Source: Lutimaribacter_A marinistellae (GTDB taxonomy: Bacteria > Pseudomonadota > Alphaproteobacteria > Rhodobacterales > Rhodobacteraceae). Taken from it: a stretch of 64,000 nt of DNA. Numbering within the stretch: position 1 is the stretch's first letter; every line of letters begins with the position of its first letter. The notes under the pieces were generated by a model. The model saw only the letters and a program-made list of their open reading frames with translations. It made no database searches and was not told where the DNA came from. Where the stretch lies: contig NZ_JBHRXI010000016.1 of assembly GCF_042648365.1 (NCBI RefSeq), forward strand, positions 372,001 to 436,000. Direction: 5' to 3'. This document shows, one piece after another, positions 62,179 through 64,000 of this stretch. The translations under genes and the position numbers were made by a program.

Positions 62179-62527
62179 CTGGAGCCCTCGATCGGTGGTA
62201 TGCTGACGCAGAAAAACAGGCGCTCATTGAAACGGCGGGTGCGCACCCATACCGCTCCCTTCTGTGGCCGTATCGCACCGGCTGACGTTAGCAATGAACG
62301 CCTCGTGGCCTCGTGTACTCGGGTGACATTATTCCGGGTACGCGCTGCGACCTCAGCATCATAATCCGCGTCGCGCGAGCACCGATCGAGGGGAGCAATC
62401 CCGGTTCGCCGGTCGATCAGGGCGCGTGCAGTCGCACCGCGTCCGACCTTGATTCCTTGCGCGCATCGCATGTGATCGGGCATGATTTGCCGCGGGGTTG
62501 ACGTGATGTGGGGCGAATGGGGTAATC
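62179..62527. other. Divergent gap between the gltS relic and the regulator
   Basis: About 350 bp with no gene I can support. Open frames on both strands lack ribosome sites and family patterns. It should contain the promoters of the two divergent genes. Confidence 0.5.
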
Positions 62528-64000
62528 ATGACAAGGGATTGGATGTCGCGAACTCCGTTGCCGGTGCTTCACACGAAGCTGCATGCGCCGCGGATCGCGG
62601 ACGATTTTGTCGAGCGACGGCACGCCCTTTCGATCCTCGACGAGGGGTTTGACTGCCCCCTGGCGCTTGTCTCCGCCCCTGCCGGCTTCGGCAAGAGCTC
62701 TCTGACCGCCTACTGGTGTGCCACGCGCGACAAGAACTTTGCGTGGCTCTCGCTGGATGAGGCCGACAATTCCCTTGCGGCGTTCTCGACATACCTCGCC
62801 TGCGCCTTGGAGACGCTCCAGGAGGGAGTCTCGCGTGACATCCTGCAGGCGCTGAACGCTGACGCCTCCCTGCCCCCCAACCTGCTGCGCACGCTCTTTG
62901 TGACCGCCATCGACCGCATCGAACGGCGCTCTGTGCTTGTTCTGGATGATTTCCATACCGTGCAATCCGATGAGATCATATCGCTTGTTGCGCAACTTCT
63001 GGAACACCCGTCCCCGAAGCTGCACATCCAGATCCTGACGCGGCGTGATCCAAAGCTTGACCTCGCTCTGTTGAGGTTGCGGAACCAGATGAGGGAGGTC
63101 CGCGCCCGCGAGCTTGAGTTCTCCACCGAGGACGTCTCCCAGTTGTTTGCACGCGGTGGCTTGAAAGACGTCTTGGCGGAGACAGCGCAGGAAGTGCGCG
63201 ACAGTCTGGATGGATGGCCCGCCGGCATACGGCTCACACTGCTTGCCTCGCTCGCTGGGACACATCCCTCCCAACTCATTGCTGGCGCGAGGGCTGAGCC
63301 GCTGCGTGAGTATCTTCTGGAGCAAGTGCTCGCGGAGCAGGCACCGGACTTCGTGCAGAAGATCCTGCCCCTCTCGATTGTCGACCGCTTCAGTGCCGGG
63401 CTGTGCGAGAGTCTTTGGACGGCAGCAGGGCTCGACGCGGCGCCAGGGAATGGCGAGGCGTTTTTTGCGGAATTATTGGCATCCGGCCTTTTCGTCGTAC
63501 ATCTCGACACGGACGGGCAATGGTTCCGTTTTCATCACCTGTTTCGCTCTGTGTTGCTCCAGAAGCTAAAGCGCTCCGTGGCAGACGCGGCCTTGGAAGG
63601 GCTGCATCGCGCCGCCGCTACCTGGTTCGCATCGGCGGGCCTCGTTGAGCAGGCGATTTCGCACGCCTTGGCGATCGAAGCGCCCGACCTCGGGTCTGGC
63701 TTCGTGGCAAAGGCACGACAAGAGGCAATGAACCGCGACCAATGGGTCAGACTGGAAAACTGGCTCGCGGCCTTCCCGCCGTCTTTCGCGCGGCAAGATG
63801 CAGAGCTGCTGACGTTGCGATGTTGGCTCGACCTCTACAAATGGTACCGTCTGGGCGACCTCCTTGACGATATCCGCCAGGTGGAGGACGCCCTGGATGC
63901 CAGCCGATTACCGCAAGAGCAAAAAGAGAGTCTCTCTGCCGAACTCGCGGCGTTGCAGTCTGCCATTGAGCTTTACACCGTGAACTTCGAGCAATGCGTC
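62528..64000 (+). CDS. MalT-like LuxR-family (LAL) regulator, 3' end outside window
   Basis: Open from ATG 62528 to the window edge, 491 residues visible. The P-loop ALVSAPAGFGKSSLTAYWCA is near residue 48, Walker B SVLVLDDFHTVQ near 138, and LDGWPAGIRLTLLASLAG is the typical STAND-ATPase segment. The later part is a helical TPR-like region (WFASAGLVEQAISHALAI). The DNA-binding LuxR domain should be at the missing C-terminus. Such regulators bind ATP and an inducer before activating a nearby operon. The target is outside or lost. Confidence 0.88.
   Translation, partial: MTRDWMSRTPLPVLHTKLHAPRIADDFVERRHALSILDEGFDCPLALVSAPAGFGKSSLTAYWCATRDKNFAWLSLDEADNSLAAFSTYLACALETLQEGVSRDILQALNADASLPPNLLRTLFVTAIDRIERRSVLVLDDFHTVQSDEIISLVAQLLEHPSPKLHIQILTRRDPKLDLALLRLRNQMREVRARELEFSTEDVSQLFARGGLKDVLAETAQEVRDSLDGWPAGIRLTLLASLAGTHPSQLIAGARAEPLREYLLEQVLAEQAPDFVQKILPLSIVDRFSAGLCESLWTAAGLDAAPGNGEAFFAELLASGLFVVHLDTDGQWFRFHHLFRSVLLQKLKRSVADAALEGLHRAAATWFASAGLVEQAISHALAIEAPDLGSGFVAKARQEAMNRDQWVRLENWLAAFPPSFARQDAELLTLRCWLDLYKWYRLGDLLDDIRQVEDALDASRLPQEQKESLSAELAALQSAIELYTVNFEQCV

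Noticed and set aside
1..64000. CRISPR array, rRNA genes or replication origin
   Set aside because: No regularly spaced identical repeats, no rRNA-like stretches and no DnaA-box cluster were noticed; the only RNA gene supported is tRNA-Ser.

Overview
The window reads as a high-GC alphaproteobacterium of the order Rhodobacterales (Roseobacter group). The evidence is the gene repertoire: split glycyl-tRNA synthetase genes with Rhodobacterales-type small genes between them, a leucine-degradation operon, a DUF1206 protein, and a serine recombinase/DUF2924/DUF3489 module. Neither species nor replicon can be named from sequence reading alone. Two halves are visible: a conserved chromosomal part (1 to about 34,000) and a patchwork accessory part (about 34,000 to 64,000).

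Core part. A secreted SPOR/peptidoglycan-binding protein (partial, minus strand) diverges from glyQ, an FkbM-type methyltransferase, a DUF6446-like gene, a DUF1206 membrane protein and glyS. Next come a divergent PPDK-like enzyme, a SleB-type cell-wall hydrolase, a multicopper oxidase, folB-folP, glmU, gph and a DegT-type aminotransferase. The leucine/isovalerate module follows: ivd, an acyl-CoA synthetase, mccB, a thermonuclease-like gene, mccA, hmgL and a methylglutaconyl-CoA hydratase candidate. An ompW-type porin with an FNR-like box sits inside this module. A minus-strand run then holds a CbiX-like protein, an AEC transporter, an MBL hydrolase, tatD, holB, tmk, a D,D-carboxypeptidase and a SPOR lipoprotein. 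It ends at a tRNA-Ser(UGA) gene.

Accessory part. Immediately after tRNA-Ser is a phage-like element of about 6.6 kb: serine recombinase, DUF2924 and DUF3489 genes, divergent from a ParB-domain DNA methyltransferase, a DUF5681 gene and a frameshifted terminase. It has no capsid genes and ends at a second tRNA-3'-end-like sequence. Then come gene scars resembling plasmid partition genes, followed by an arsenic operon. The order is arsR (divergent), DoeB/EutE-like deacylase, EutB-like PLP dehydratase, aquaporin, MalY/PatB-like PLP enzyme, arsC, arsH. The aquaporin-arsC-arsH part resembles the Sinorhizobium arrangement; the three amino-acid-type enzymes inside it are the most unusual feature of the window.

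From about 47,000 to 61,800 three decayed IS6-family copies, all in the same orientation, and a pair of inverted repeats of about 107 bp bracket an island. The island carries a small internally repeated protein next to a sulfotransferase, relics of regulators, an acyl-CoA synthetase, a quinohemoprotein alcohol dehydrogenase, pqqABCDE, a DUF3303 protein and a class III nucleotide cyclase with TPRs. It would oxidise an alcohol in the periplasm, make the PQQ cofactor and activate the resulting acid to its CoA ester. The last IS copy cuts a gltS-like gene. The window ends inside a MalT-like LuxR-family regulator.
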